Source of the DNA: CAYPAV01 sp964408805
GTDB taxonomy: Bacteria; Pseudomonadota; Alphaproteobacteria; UBA8366
Length of the DNA stretch: 64,000 bases
Reading direction: 5' to 3'
Assembly: GCA_964408805.1 (NCBI GenBank)
Contig: CAYPAV010000002.1
Coordinates: forward strand, 124,001-188,000
Part shown: positions 1 through 8,368 of the stretch, piece after piece
Layout of the letters: each line of letters starts with the position of its first letter
Numbering within the stretch: position 1 is the first letter of the stretch
Notes under the pieces: generated by a model
Seen by the model: the letters and a program-made list of their open reading frames with translations, nothing else
Database searches by the model: none
Told to the model about the DNA's origin: nothing
Position numbers and translations under genes: made by a program

Positions 1-89
1 CGAGTCGAAGCATTCGGCCGTCCCTTGGCGGTCCGCACGCGCTGTTTGGCGGCCCGTCCCGACGGGCGCCCGGATCGCCGCCGCGCCAC
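1..89 (-). CDS. rlmE: 23S rRNA 2'-O-methyltransferase RlmE (FtsJ), N-terminal fragment
   Basis: Reading leftward from a GTG at 89 gives an open frame to the window edge. It encodes a basic leader with KQRVRTAKGR and ASTR, which resembles the arginine-rich N-terminus of alphaproteobacterial RlmE just before its WLxRQLNDPYV segment. RlmE methylates U2552 of 23S rRNA. The ppx-rlmE order is common in Alphaproteobacteria and supports the call. Only about 29 residues are present, so no catalytic motif is visible. The GTG start lies six bases after the ppx stop, suggesting translational coupling. Confidence 0.6.
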   Translation of the reverse strand, partial: MARRRSGRPSGRAAKQRVRTAKGRPNAST

Positions 90-94
90 CCGGC

Positions 95-1123
95 CTAACG
101 CCCGGCCCGACGCCCGTCGGCGTCGGTCCGTCCCATCAGCTCCAATAGAATGCCCTCGCGGAGCCCGCGGTCCGCGACCCTCAATTGGCCGATCGGCCAG
201 CGCCGCATGATGGCCTCCAGTACGGCGCAGCCGGCCAGCACCAGATCCGCCCGCCCGACGCCGATGCAGGAGTGGGTCGCGCGCTCCGCGCAGGCCTGTT
301 TGCGGAGGGATTCGCTCACCTTCCGCACGTCGTCGAAATCGAGCGTGGTGCCGTCGATGGCCGCGCGATCGTAGCGGTCGAGATCGAAATGTACGCCCGC
401 CAACGTCGTAACCGTGCCCGAGGTCCCCAGCATCTGCACCTCGTCCCGACCGACCGCCTCGACGATCCGATGTCGCTCGCAGAACGCCACCAGCTTCTCA
501 TCAACTAGCCGGATCACCTCCTCGAAAGGGCCGGTCTCGCGCAGGCTCTCGCCGTGGCGCTCGGTCAGATTGACGACGCCGCGCGGAATGGAAAGATAAT
601 CGATCATCTCGGGTCGGCCGTTCTCGAGGGCGAGCCAGATCAGCTCCGTGCTCCCGCCGCCGATATCGAACATCAGGGCGCGATTTCGGGCTGCGTCGAA
701 CAACGGCGTACAGCCGACCAAGGCCAGCCGGGCCTCCTCGGCGTTCGGTATCGCCTCCAGACGAAGCCCGGTCTCGCGCTCGACCCGCCGCAGGAAGGCC
801 TGGCCGTTCGACGCACTTCGGCAAGCCTCCGTCGCGACGCATCTGAGGTCGACCGCCTTGGCGCGACGGATCTTATTGGCGCAGACCCGTAGCGCCTCCA
901 GGCAACGCGCCATCGCCGGCTCGCCGAGCCGGGCCTCCCGCGCCACCCCCTCGCCCAATCTGACGATCCGGGAGAATGCATCGACGACACGAAAGCCCGT
1001 GTCGGCGGGTTCGGCGATCAGCAAGCGGCAATTATGGCTGCCGAGATCGACGGCCGCGAATCGCCGGGGCCGCCGGTTTTCCCCGGCGGAACGCGACTCG
1101 ACTTGTCCAACGGGACCCGGCAT
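95..1123 (-). CDS. ppx: Ppx/GppA family phosphatase
   Basis: This is an exopolyphosphatase/guanosine pentaphosphatase-family protein with an ASKHA actin-like fold, acting in the cytosol. Visible motifs are the N-terminal phosphate loop AAVDLGSHNCR, the second phosphate motif FDIGGGSTEL, and the conserved GTSGTVTTLAG and DRGLREGIL segments. I chose the ATG at 1123 (342 aa) because a strong GGGGAGAGA ribosome site lies 8 bases upstream; an in-frame ATG at 1183 has none. The length fits the short alphaproteobacterial Ppx form lacking the C-terminal HD domain. It probably forms an operon with rlmE. Whether it acts on polyphosphate or pppGpp cannot be decided from sequence. Confidence 0.9.
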   Translation of the reverse strand: MPGPVGQVESRSAGENRRPRRFAAVDLGSHNCRLLIAEPADTGFRVVDAFSRIVRLGEGVAREARLGEPAMARCLEALRVCANKIRRAKAVDLRCVATEACRSASNGQAFLRRVERETGLRLEAIPNAEEARLALVGCTPLFDAARNRALMFDIGGGSTELIWLALENGRPEMIDYLSIPRGVVNLTERHGESLRETGPFEEVIRLVDEKLVAFCERHRIVEAVGRDEVQMLGTSGTVTTLAGVHFDLDRYDRAAIDGTTLDFDDVRKVSESLRKQACAERATHSCIGVGRADLVLAGCAVLEAIMRRWPIGQLRVADRGLREGILLELMGRTDADGRRAGR

Positions 1124-1252
1124 TGCAGCGATCTCTCCCCGACCGTCGTTCCGCGCTTTAGCCGCGGAATTATTGGTCCCCATGGTAAGCCAAGATCCGC
1201 CCCCGGACTACACAAACCGCAACGACTATGATAGAAGCGGTCGCCTCTCCGC

Positions 1253-1326
1253 TGGGGTATGGTGTAACGGCAGCACGACTGACTCTGAATCAGTTAGTCC
1301 TAGTTCAAATCTAGGTACCCCAGCCA
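1253..1326 (+). tRNA. tRNA-Gln (anticodon CTG)
   Basis: A complete cloverleaf is visible. The 7-bp acceptor stem pairs TGGGGTA with TACCCCA, followed by discriminator G and an encoded CCA. The anticodon stem ACTGA/TCAGT encloses loop CTCTGAA, giving anticodon CTG at 1285-1287. The T-arm carries GTTCAAAT. The gene is convergent with tctA, whose stop lies 21 bases beyond the CCA. Confidence 0.96.
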
Positions 1327-1352
1327 CCTGACATTCCCGAATGCGTTCAGGT
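1326..1352. terminator. Hairpin between tRNA-Gln and tctA, possible bidirectional terminator
   Basis: ACCTGA (1326-1331) pairs with TCAGGT (1347-1352), and the inner CATTC pairs with GAATG across a 2-nt loop, with a small bulge. It sits exactly where the tRNA transcript ends and overlaps the tctA stop codon. There is no clear U-tract, so terminator function is inferred from position. Confidence 0.4.
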
Positions 1353-2864
1353 ATCGACGATCGTCTCGATGCCGCGCTCCTGGTTTCGGCGGAGTTGCCG
1401 GTAGCGCATATAGATCGTAACAAAGCCGAGCACGATGAAAATCAGCGCGATTGGCCGTTCCAGGAAGATCAAGGCGCCGCTGTCGTCGAGCATCATCGAT
1501 TGACGCAAGGCGTGCTCCGCGCCGTTGCCGAGGATAAAGGCGATGATGAAGGCGGGGACCGAAAGATCGAGCCGCTTCATGAGGAATCCGACGATACCGA
1601 ACACCAGCATCAGCGCCATGTCGAAAAGCGCCTGGCGAAGCGCATAGGCGGCAACGAAACAAGTGATGAAGATGAAGGGGTAGATCATCCGCGCCGGCAC
1701 CAGCGCGATCATGCGGCCGACGAAACCGCTGCCGAAATAACCGACGACCAGATAGGTGAAAATACAAAGAAGACCCGACGCGAAGAGACCGTAGACCAGA
1801 TTGTGCGAGGAGGTGAAGACGGTCGGCCCAATGGTCACACCGTGGATCAGCATCACGCCGGCAAGCAGAGCCGCCGACGTGCTCCCCGGAATACCGAGGG
1901 TCAACAGCGGGATCAGATTGGCGCCCGAGGTTGCGTTGTTGGAGGCCTCGGCCGCCGCGACGCCCTCGATTTCACCCTTGCCCCATTGATCGCTCTTCGA
2001 GACGCGCCGCGCCTCGCCATAGGCAACGAAACAGGCCACGGCGGCCCCGATACCGGGCAGCATGCCGATTACGGTGCCAATCCCCGTCGAGCGATAGATC
2101 ACCGGCAGGCAGCGCTTGTATTCGGGCCAGGTGACCCGTCGGTCCTCCGGCTTGTCGGATTCAGGCGCGATCGATTGGTCGCCTTTCAGCGACATCCGGT
2201 CGGCGACCTGGACGAAAACCTCCGACATGACGAAGACGCCGAGCAACAGCGGCACCAGGGCGATCCCCTCCAGCAGATAGTCGATGCCGAAGACGTAGCG
2301 TTCCTCGGCCGTGATCGTGTCCATGCCGATCTGCGCCAGCATGATGCCGAGCAGCGTGCTGAGGAGCCCCTTGATGATGGATTTTCCGAGCACGCTGCCG
2401 ATGATGATGAAGGCGCAGAAATAGACGCCGACATATTCCGGCGGACCCAGTTCGGCGGCATAGAAGGCGATATAGGAGGCCCCGAAGATCAGTAGCAATT
2501 CGGAACAGACGTCGCCCTGGGCCGAGGCCAGAACCGCCATCTTGAGGGCCTTCCCCTGCTTTCCTTGCAGGGTCAGCGGATAGCCTTCCTGCTGGGTCGC
2601 CGAGGCTTGGGCGGTGCCGGGGGTGTTGAAGAGGATCGCGGGAATCGACCCGCCGAAATCGGCCGACTTGCTAATGGTGTATATGAAGGCGAGGGCCGAA
2701 AGCGTGTCCATATAGAACGTGACGGGAATGAGGAGAGCGATCGTCGCCGAGGACGAGACACCCGGCAAGGCACCCGCCATCAGGCCGATGATCGTTCCCA
2801 GAACGGCGAAGAACACCGGTTGCCAGGCACTGAAAAGAAACTCGAAACCGTCAATGATCCCCAT
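1347..2864 (-). CDS. tctA: Tripartite tricarboxylate transporter, large membrane subunit TctA
   Basis: The 505-aa polytopic protein matches TctA/DUF112 in length and motifs: the N-terminal glycine-rich segment GLMAGALPGVSSSATIALLIP, NTPGTAQASATQ, GMLPGIGAAVACFVAYG and LTLGIPGSTSAALLAG. TctA is the main inner-membrane subunit of secondary TTT transporters that import citrate and other carboxylates after capture by TctC. It is the last gene of a tctC-tctB-tctA operon, 14 bases after tctB. The substrate is unknown; TTT systems vary widely and are set by the binding protein. Confidence 0.95.
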   Translation of the reverse strand: MGIIDGFEFLFSAWQPVFFAVLGTIIGLMAGALPGVSSSATIALLIPVTFYMDTLSALAFIYTISKSADFGGSIPAILFNTPGTAQASATQQEGYPLTLQGKQGKALKMAVLASAQGDVCSELLLIFGASYIAFYAAELGPPEYVGVYFCAFIIIGSVLGKSIIKGLLSTLLGIMLAQIGMDTITAEERYVFGIDYLLEGIALVPLLLGVFVMSEVFVQVADRMSLKGDQSIAPESDKPEDRRVTWPEYKRCLPVIYRSTGIGTVIGMLPGIGAAVACFVAYGEARRVSKSDQWGKGEIEGVAAAEASNNATSGANLIPLLTLGIPGSTSAALLAGVMLIHGVTIGPTVFTSSHNLVYGLFASGLLCIFTYLVVGYFGSGFVGRMIALVPARMIYPFIFITCFVAAYALRQALFDMALMLVFGIVGFLMKRLDLSVPAFIIAFILGNGAEHALRQSMMLDDSGALIFLERPIALIFIVLGFVTIYMRYRQLRRNQERGIETIVDT

Positions 2865-2878
2865 GGCGCGGCCTTGCC

Positions 2879-3406
2879 CTAGAATAATCCCAGCGCATCG
2901 CGCATGGGGCGAAAATAGGTCTGGTTCTCATATTCGAGGATCGTCCCCGGCGCCTCGTGAAGGCCCAGTATGCCGAAGAAGAGAACGTAGTATATGAGAG
3001 TCGCCACGACCGGCGCCACCACGAGGCGGGCCCGTCCCACGTTCCCGAACAGCATCAGGATCAAGGTTGCCGCGACGACGGTCGGCAAGGCGTATTGGAA
3101 GAGTTCGAGGGCCCAGACATAACCGAACCCGATCAATGCCGTCGGCACCACGTACCGAAACGCGTCGTCGAGTTCGCCCGCCGCGATCAACGGCTGCTTT
3201 TGACGGAGGTAAATCGCGAGCGAGCGAACCAACAAAATGAGCGACAACGACACCAGCAGCGTGAGAATGCCGACCGGAAAATCCTGGGCGCCGAAGCCCG
3301 GGTCCAGGGGATCCTCGTAGATGTCCCCCGTCGTGACCACGAACGGGATCGCGGCGAGGAGCATCAAGACGGCCGTCAGCGCGTCGTTTCGTGCCGACCT
3401 ATCCAT
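2879..3406 (-). CDS. tctB: Tripartite tricarboxylate transporter, small membrane subunit TctB
   Basis: The 175-aa protein has four hydrophobic segments, typical of the poorly conserved TctB subunit. Identification rests on size, topology and its place between tctC and tctA. It follows tctC by 27 bases on the same strand, so the three genes are probably co-transcribed. TctB is needed for TTT transport, though its exact role is unclear. Confidence 0.9.
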   Translation of the reverse strand: MDRSARNDALTAVLMLLAAIPFVVTTGDIYEDPLDPGFGAQDFPVGILTLLVSLSLILLVRSLAIYLRQKQPLIAAGELDDAFRYVVPTALIGFGYVWALELFQYALPTVVAATLILMLFGNVGRARLVVAPVVATLIYYVLFFGILGLHEAPGTILEYENQTYFRPMRDALGLF

Positions 3407-3433
3407 GACGTTGCAGTGCCGAGCGGAAGCCGC

Positions 3434-4441
3434 CTATTTCTTCGCCATGCGCTTCTTGACGAAATCGACGATCGGCCGCCATTCGTCACGGAGCTTCAAC
3501 ATCATTTCATTCGTCTCCGCCGTCCCGCGATAGACCACGGCCACGCCCGCCTTTTTCGAAAGACGCTTGAAAGCGCGGTGAGCCGTCGCTTTCTTGATCG
3601 CGGCATCCATGCAGGCAATGACGTTCTTCGGCGTGCCCGTGGGTGCCGCCATGATCATCGGCGACTTCATGTCGATGAAGGGCTGGTTGAGTTCCTTCAT
3701 CGTCGGCACGTATTTGACGACGGGGTCGCGCTCGCTCGTGGTGATTCCAAGACCCACTAGCTTGGCTTCGAAGCCGGTCAGGTTTTGCAGGCCCATGGCG
3801 CCGAAATCGACCTGCTTGCCGACGATCGCGGCACGCGCCTTCGAACCGCCCTTGAAGGGCACGTCCTGGACCATGTCGATGATATTGTTCTTGATCATCC
3901 AGGCGGTGGCCGCCATGTGGGTGATTGAGCCGCGGCTCGGATGGCCCCAGCGCATCTTCTTGCCGGCCGCCGCCGATTTCTTGATCGCGGCGATCAGGTC
4001 CATCGGCGTCTTGTAGCCGAAATCCTTATGCGCGGTGATCACGAGATTGATGTTGCCGATCTGCGAAATAGGGGTGAAATCGCGATACCATTCGACGCCC
4101 TTGTCGCGCAGCATGGTCGCCATCACGCCGCTGCCGGTCGAGAAGAATTGAAGCGTGTAGCCGTCCTTCTTGGACTTGGCTGTGAATTTCATCGCCGGCA
4201 CCTGCGCCCCGCCCGGCTTGTTGACGATAATCATCGGTTGGTCGTTCATGTATTCCGGGATGACGCTGGCCAGAATTCGGGCATAGGTATCGGTGCCGCC
4301 GCCGGCGGAAAAACCGACCAAGACGCGAACGGCCTTTTTCGGATAATCGCATTTCATCTCGGCCGCGGTCGCGGACATGCCGAGCGACATCGCCGCACCC
4401 ACAACGAGTATGCCTTTCATAAAATTCGATTTAGAGGTCAT
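3434..4441 (-). CDS. tctC: Tripartite tricarboxylate transporter substrate-binding protein (TctC/Bug)
   Basis: This is a periplasmic Bug-family binding protein of 335 aa. It has a Sec signal peptide (basic start, hydrophobic ILVVGAAMSLGMSATAA, likely cleavage near ATA-A) followed by the family N-terminus DYPKKAVRVLVGFSAGGGTD. I placed the start at 4441, where GGGGAGAA precedes the ATG at good spacing; an in-frame upstream ATG at 4474 would hide the signal peptide behind 11 extra residues. It is the first gene of the tct operon. The ligand is not predictable from sequence. Confidence 0.94.
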   Translation of the reverse strand: MTSKSNFMKGILVVGAAMSLGMSATAAEMKCDYPKKAVRVLVGFSAGGGTDTYARILASVIPEYMNDQPMIIVNKPGGAQVPAMKFTAKSKKDGYTLQFFSTGSGVMATMLRDKGVEWYRDFTPISQIGNINLVITAHKDFGYKTPMDLIAAIKKSAAAGKKMRWGHPSRGSITHMAATAWMIKNNIIDMVQDVPFKGGSKARAAIVGKQVDFGAMGLQNLTGFEAKLVGLGITTSERDPVVKYVPTMKELNQPFIDMKSPMIMAAPTGTPKNVIACMDAAIKKATAHRAFKRLSKKAGVAVVYRGTAETNEMMLKLRDEWRPIVDFVKKRMAKK

Positions 4442-4535
4442 CTCAGAATTCTCCCCGGTAATTTCGTTTTCCAATCACCTAAAGGATATTGATTGCGAAC
4501 AACAAATGACCAGCGAAGGTTCGACGCGCGGAAGT

Positions 4536-5063
4536 TCAGCGAGCCAACGCGACAACCGATGGCGTCGCCGCCATTTCATCATCATGCACGGTAACGGAAT
4601 AGATCCACGAAATCGCGTCGCCCCGGTCGACGGTCGGCAGGACAACTGTTCGGCAATGGCAGAAAAATTCACCTTCGAAATGCTGGGCGATCAAATGGAG
4701 CGGAGCCCGGTGATACATGCATTCGAGAATATCGAGGGTCAGGCAATCGCGCTCGAAATCGTTCAATGTCCGAAAACCCATGACCGCGAAACTGTCCTCG
4801 CCGTCGATTCGAACGAGCGAAAAGTTTCCGGGGAACCCCTTGCGAACATCGAATTTCCGCAACCGCCAGCCGAACCCGCCGAGTTCGCCATCATTGAATT
4901 CCTCGGATTCGGGCATCACGCGCGAGCCGCATCGCGCACGCCAATAGTCGTAGGCGGCGGCGATCGGTGTGCCCCGTTCGCGGCCGGGAATAACCTCGGC
5001 GGCGTGGATTTCGAATGACCGCTCGAACTCGTCGGCTCCGTTGATGCCTTCCTTCAATTTCAC
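4536..5063 (-). CDS. PAS_5-like domain protein
   Basis: This 175-aa soluble protein has no signal peptide or output domain. The segment DYWRARCGSRVMPESEEF and the later region DFERDCLTLDILECMYHRAPLHL resemble the PAS_5 family, a PAS-fold family almost confined to Alphaproteobacteria and mostly of unknown function. It precedes tctC on the same strand by about 95 bases, so it may belong to the same transcript or sense a ligand for it. Family assignment is by pattern only. Confidence 0.6.
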   Translation of the reverse strand: MKLKEGINGADEFERSFEIHAAEVIPGRERGTPIAAAYDYWRARCGSRVMPESEEFNDGELGGFGWRLRKFDVRKGFPGNFSLVRIDGEDSFAVMGFRTLNDFERDCLTLDILECMYHRAPLHLIAQHFEGEFFCHCRTVVLPTVDRGDAISWIYSVTVHDDEMAATPSVVALAR

Positions 5064-5110
5064 GGCGGCGACCTCCCGCGTTACAATCAGATAAAATTAG
5101 CGATAATGCG

Positions 5111-5127
5111 ATTAACATTGAGTTAAT
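5111..5127. promoter_or_regulatory. Inverted repeat in the divergent PAS_5/TauD promoter region
   Basis: ATTAAC and GTTAAT are perfect 6-bp inverted arms with a 5-bp centre, in an AT-rich stretch (about 5085-5130) unlike the GC-rich surroundings. The site lies between divergently transcribed genes (4536-5063 minus, 5244-6134 plus). It is a candidate operator for an unidentified regulator. Confidence 0.35.
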
Positions 5128-5243
5128 TAGAGCGGCGACACGGACAGGTATTCGGATATGATAATCAACACCGCTGGCGAAAAGGAATTATCCATGCACG
5201 GTTCGGTTCGAACCGGGTTCGATGCAAGCGTCGAGACCAAGCC

Positions 5244-6134
5244 ATGACGATCGAGGTAACGTCCCTGCATCCGCTTTTCATGGCGCGGGTCGACGGGATC
5301 GATCTGACCCAACCGGTGACTCCCGGCGCCTTCGAAGAGATCGCGGCGGCATTCGACCGTCATGCGGTCCTTTTGTTCAGAGACCAGCATATCACCGATG
5401 CCGAGCAAGTTGCCTTCAGCGCCCATTTCGGTGGCGTGTTCACCGCCACCAACTATCACCGTAAGGGCCAGAAATCCCGCCTGCGGGCCGAGATGGCGGA
5501 TATTTCCAATCTCGATCATGACGGCGAATTGATGGCGGCGGACGACACGAGACGCGCCTTCAACGAGGCCAACCGGCTCTGGCATACCGACAATTCCTTC
5601 AAGCAAGTGCCGTCGCGCTGCTCGCTGCTTTCGGCGCGCGAGATTCCGCCGAGCGGCGGGGAGACCGAATTCGCCGATATGCGCGCGGCCTACGACGCGT
5701 TGCCAAAGGCGCGCAAACGAGAGATCGACGAGCTTATCGTGGAGCACAGTATCATGCATTCCCGGGCGCGCCTGGGTTACACGGATTTCTCCGAGGGGGC
5801 TCGGAACGAACTGCCGCCGGTTCGCCAAGTGCTGGTCCGAACCCACCCCGGAACGGGCCGGAAGGCCCTCTTTATCGCCTCTCATGCTTCCCACGTCGTC
5901 GGCTGGCCGGAGGAAAAGGGCCGCCGATTGATCGAGGAACTCCTCGACTTCGCGACCCAGCCGCAATTCGTCCATCGCCACGAATGGCGGGTCGGCGATC
6001 TCGTCGTTTGGGACAATAGGTGCACGATGCATCGCGCCCGACCCTATGACGACATGAACCAACGCCGCGATCTCCGTCGTACCACCGTCTCCGACGACAT
6101 CAACACGGTCGAACGACGCGCCGCCGAGGCCTAG
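5244..6134 (+). CDS. TauD/TfdA-family 2-oxoglutarate dioxygenase (copy 1)
   Basis: This is a 296-aa Fe(II)/2-oxoglutarate-dependent oxygenase of the TauD/TfdA family. The metal triad is H114-x-D116 (WHTDNSF) and H263 (WDNRCTMHRA), with downstream arginines to bind 2-oxoglutarate. It differs from the other four family members here in lacking the ACGAEI start and in containing FSAHFGGVFTATNYH. Family members hydroxylate sulfonates, aryloxyacids, carnitine precursors and other small acids; the substrate here is unknown. It is transcribed alone, divergently from the PAS_5 gene, before a CoA-linked catabolic cluster. Confidence 0.9.
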   Translation: MTIEVTSLHPLFMARVDGIDLTQPVTPGAFEEIAAAFDRHAVLLFRDQHITDAEQVAFSAHFGGVFTATNYHRKGQKSRLRAEMADISNLDHDGELMAADDTRRAFNEANRLWHTDNSFKQVPSRCSLLSAREIPPSGGETEFADMRAAYDALPKARKREIDELIVEHSIMHSRARLGYTDFSEGARNELPPVRQVLVRTHPGTGRKALFIASHASHVVGWPEEKGRRLIEELLDFATQPQFVHRHEWRVGDLVVWDNRCTMHRARPYDDMNQRRDLRRTTVSDDINTVERRAAEA

Positions 6135-6236
6135 ATTCGCGCCGCATACGACCAGAGAATTCTCAGGGACCGCTTCCCCTTCCGCACCGCGCGCCTAGCT
6201 TAAAATCAAATCGCATTCAGCAAGGGAGACAACCCG

Positions 6237-7154
6237 ATGACGGAAGGATTCGTGCACGACAAGGTGATCCTGGTGACGGGTGCCGGGCGCGGTATCGGCG
6301 CCGAGATCGCAAAACTGGCGGCGGCCGAAGGAGCGAAGGTCGTGGTCAACGATCTCGGCGGCTCGGTCGACGGCGAGGGCAGCGACCTCACACCGGCCCA
6401 ATCAGTCGTCGAGGAAATCAAATCCAAGGGCGGCGAGGCTTCCGCCAATGGCGACAGCATCACCGAATGGGACGATGCCCAGGCGATGGTCCAACAGGCG
6501 GTGGACACGTACGGCCGGATCGACGGCGTGATCAACGTCGCCGGTATCTTGCGCGACCGCATCTTCCACAAGATGGAGATCGAGGAATGGGACTCGGTGA
6601 TCGCGGTCCATCTGACGGGCTATTTCAAGGTGGCCCGGGCGGCGGCCCCCTTCTTTCGCCAGCAGAGCTCGGGTTCGCTGGTGCATTTCACGTCGAATTC
6701 GGGGCTCGTCGGCAATATCGGTCAGGCAAACTACGCCGCGGCGAAGCTTGGAATCGTCGGGCTCTCGAAGTCGATCGCACTCGATATGGGCCGCTTCCGG
6801 GTACGCTCGAACATCGTCTCGCCCTCGGCCTTCACCCGGATGATCGAGACCATCCCGACGAACGATCCCAACAAGGCCTCCCATGTCGAGCGGCAGAAGG
6901 CGATGAAGCCGGAGAAGATCGCGCCCATGTGCGTCTATCTGATGTCGGATGCGGCCGAGGATATCACCGGCCAAATCTTCTACTGCCGGGCCAACGAGGT
7001 GATGCTGATGAGCCAGTCGCGCCCCGTGCGCTCGGTTCACCGGGACGGCGGCTGGACCTGCCAGACCCTCCACGAGCACGGCATCCCGGCCCTCAAGGCA
7101 AGCTTCTACCCGAACGAACGCTCTCGCGAAGTCTTCACTTGGGACCCAATCTGA
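6237..7154 (+). CDS. SDR-family dehydrogenase, hydroxyacyl-CoA-dehydrogenase-like
   Basis: This 305-aa short-chain dehydrogenase has the nucleotide motif TGAGRGIG, a VNDLGG element like that of the peroxisomal multifunctional-enzyme (MFE-2) hydroxyacyl-CoA dehydrogenases, and the catalytic Tyr/Lys in NYAAAKLG. The C-terminal tail of about 45 residues is longer than in classical SDRs. It is followed by a RidA gene and an enoyl-CoA hydratase on the same strand, which fits a beta-oxidation-like hydration/dehydrogenation route. An AGGGAG-like site precedes the ATG. Exact substrate unknown. Confidence 0.88.
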   Translation: MTEGFVHDKVILVTGAGRGIGAEIAKLAAAEGAKVVVNDLGGSVDGEGSDLTPAQSVVEEIKSKGGEASANGDSITEWDDAQAMVQQAVDTYGRIDGVINVAGILRDRIFHKMEIEEWDSVIAVHLTGYFKVARAAAPFFRQQSSGSLVHFTSNSGLVGNIGQANYAAAKLGIVGLSKSIALDMGRFRVRSNIVSPSAFTRMIETIPTNDPNKASHVERQKAMKPEKIAPMCVYLMSDAAEDITGQIFYCRANEVMLMSQSRPVRSVHRDGGWTCQTLHEHGIPALKASFYPNERSREVFTWDPI

Positions 7155-7191
7155 CCCGACATTTGAACAAATAACCGTGAAGGAGGCCGAC

Positions 7192-7581
7192 ATGCTGACC
7201 ACGCATGCGCTCGACTCGATCTATCCCCACACCAACAACGCGGCCCATGGGGTGGAAGTACCGGCGGGGGCCCGGCTGGTATTCACCAACGGCCAGGTCG
7301 GCGCCCGGCGGGACGGCACCACGCCGGAGGCGGCGGGCGATCAAGATGAGGTGGTGTTCGAGCGGATCGAGAAAATACTCGAAGCCGGGGGGATGACCCT
7401 GGCCGACGTGGTTCGCTTTACCGTCTACCTCACCGATCGGGCGCACCGAGATCCCTTTTTCGCGGTACGCGACCGGGTGATGGGCGAGAACAAGCCGGGT
7501 GCTACCATCCTGATCATCAGCGGCCTCGCGCGGGAGGAGTTGAAGATCGAGATCGAGGCGGTCGCCGCCAAGGTCGATTGA
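7192..7581 (+). CDS. RidA/YjgF-family protein
   Basis: This RidA (YjgF/YER057c/UK114) family protein has 129 aa from the ATG at 7192. I prefer that start over the in-frame GTG at 7177 because AAGGAGG lies 5 bases before the ATG. The pattern GARLVFTNGQVG...RIEKILEAGGMTLADVVRFTVYL is family-typical. RidA proteins hydrolyse reactive enamine/imine intermediates; many members in catabolic clusters have other roles. It lies between the SDR and the enoyl-CoA hydratase with short gaps, indicating an operon. Confidence 0.9.
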   Translation: MLTTHALDSIYPHTNNAAHGVEVPAGARLVFTNGQVGARRDGTTPEAAGDQDEVVFERIEKILEAGGMTLADVVRFTVYLTDRAHRDPFFAVRDRVMGENKPGATILIISGLAREELKIEIEAVAAKVD

Positions 7582-7599
7582 AACCGAGGAGCATTGGTC

Positions 7600-8358
7600 A
7601 TGGCGAAAATCGAAATGCGGGAAGAGGGCGAGCACATCGCCGTCATCACCATCGACAACGAACCCCGCCGAAACGCGATGACGCGGGAGATGATGGCCGA
7701 TCTGGTGGCACTGTGGGACCGACTGGAAACTTCATCCCATCGCTGCATCATCCTGACGGGAGCGGGTGACGTTGCCTTCACCTCGGGCGCCGATGTCAGC
7801 GGCGACCTCAGCGCCTCGCCCGAAATGGCGGCGATGATCAACCGCTCGCTCCTGAAGACCCATGCCTATCCGAAACCGATCATCGCGGCGGTGAACGGAG
7901 TCTGCGTCGCGGGCGGGGTCGAGCTGATGCTGGCGACCGATATTCGCGCGGCGGCCCCCCATGCCCGCTTCGGCCTGCCCGAGGTCTGCTGGTCGATCTA
8001 TCCCTTCGGCGGAGCGACGGTGAAGCTCTTCCGCCAGATCGGCCAGGCGCATGCCATGAAATTGTTGCTTACCGGAAAATTCATCGACGCCGAGGAGGCC
8101 GCCCGGATCGGCCTCGTGAACGAGGTCGTGCCGGCGGACGACCTGATGGACTGGGCGATCGAGATGGCGGAGACCATCGCCGCCAACAGCCCGACCGCGG
8201 TGCAGGCGGTCAAACGCAAGATCAGCACCGAGATCGCCGAACAGGTCCGGGGCGAAGAGCCGCTGGAACAGGAACTGGGCGACGCGGTCCGCGCGCACTC
8301 GAATTTCGACGAAGGTGTTGCCGCCTTCCTCGAAAAGCGGAAACCGATTTACACGTAG
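7600..8358 (+). CDS. Enoyl-CoA hydratase/isomerase-family protein
   Basis: This is a 252-aa crotonase-fold protein. The oxyanion-hole segments are FTSGADVSG and VNGVCVAGGVELMLATD. The start at 7600 follows GAGGAG by 8 bases; a TTG two codons earlier is less likely. Crotonases hydrate enoyl-CoAs or catalyse related isomerisation and hydrolysis. It is third in the SDR-RidA-hydratase operon and convergent with the acyl-CoA ligase gene, 10 bases away, which could supply its CoA-thioester substrate. Confidence 0.9.
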   Translation: MAKIEMREEGEHIAVITIDNEPRRNAMTREMMADLVALWDRLETSSHRCIILTGAGDVAFTSGADVSGDLSASPEMAAMINRSLLKTHAYPKPIIAAVNGVCVAGGVELMLATDIRAAAPHARFGLPEVCWSIYPFGGATVKLFRQIGQAHAMKLLLTGKFIDAEEAARIGLVNEVVPADDLMDWAIEMAETIAANSPTAVQAVKRKISTEIAEQVRGEEPLEQELGDAVRAHSNFDEGVAAFLEKRKPIYT

Positions 8359-8368
8359 CGGGCTTCCC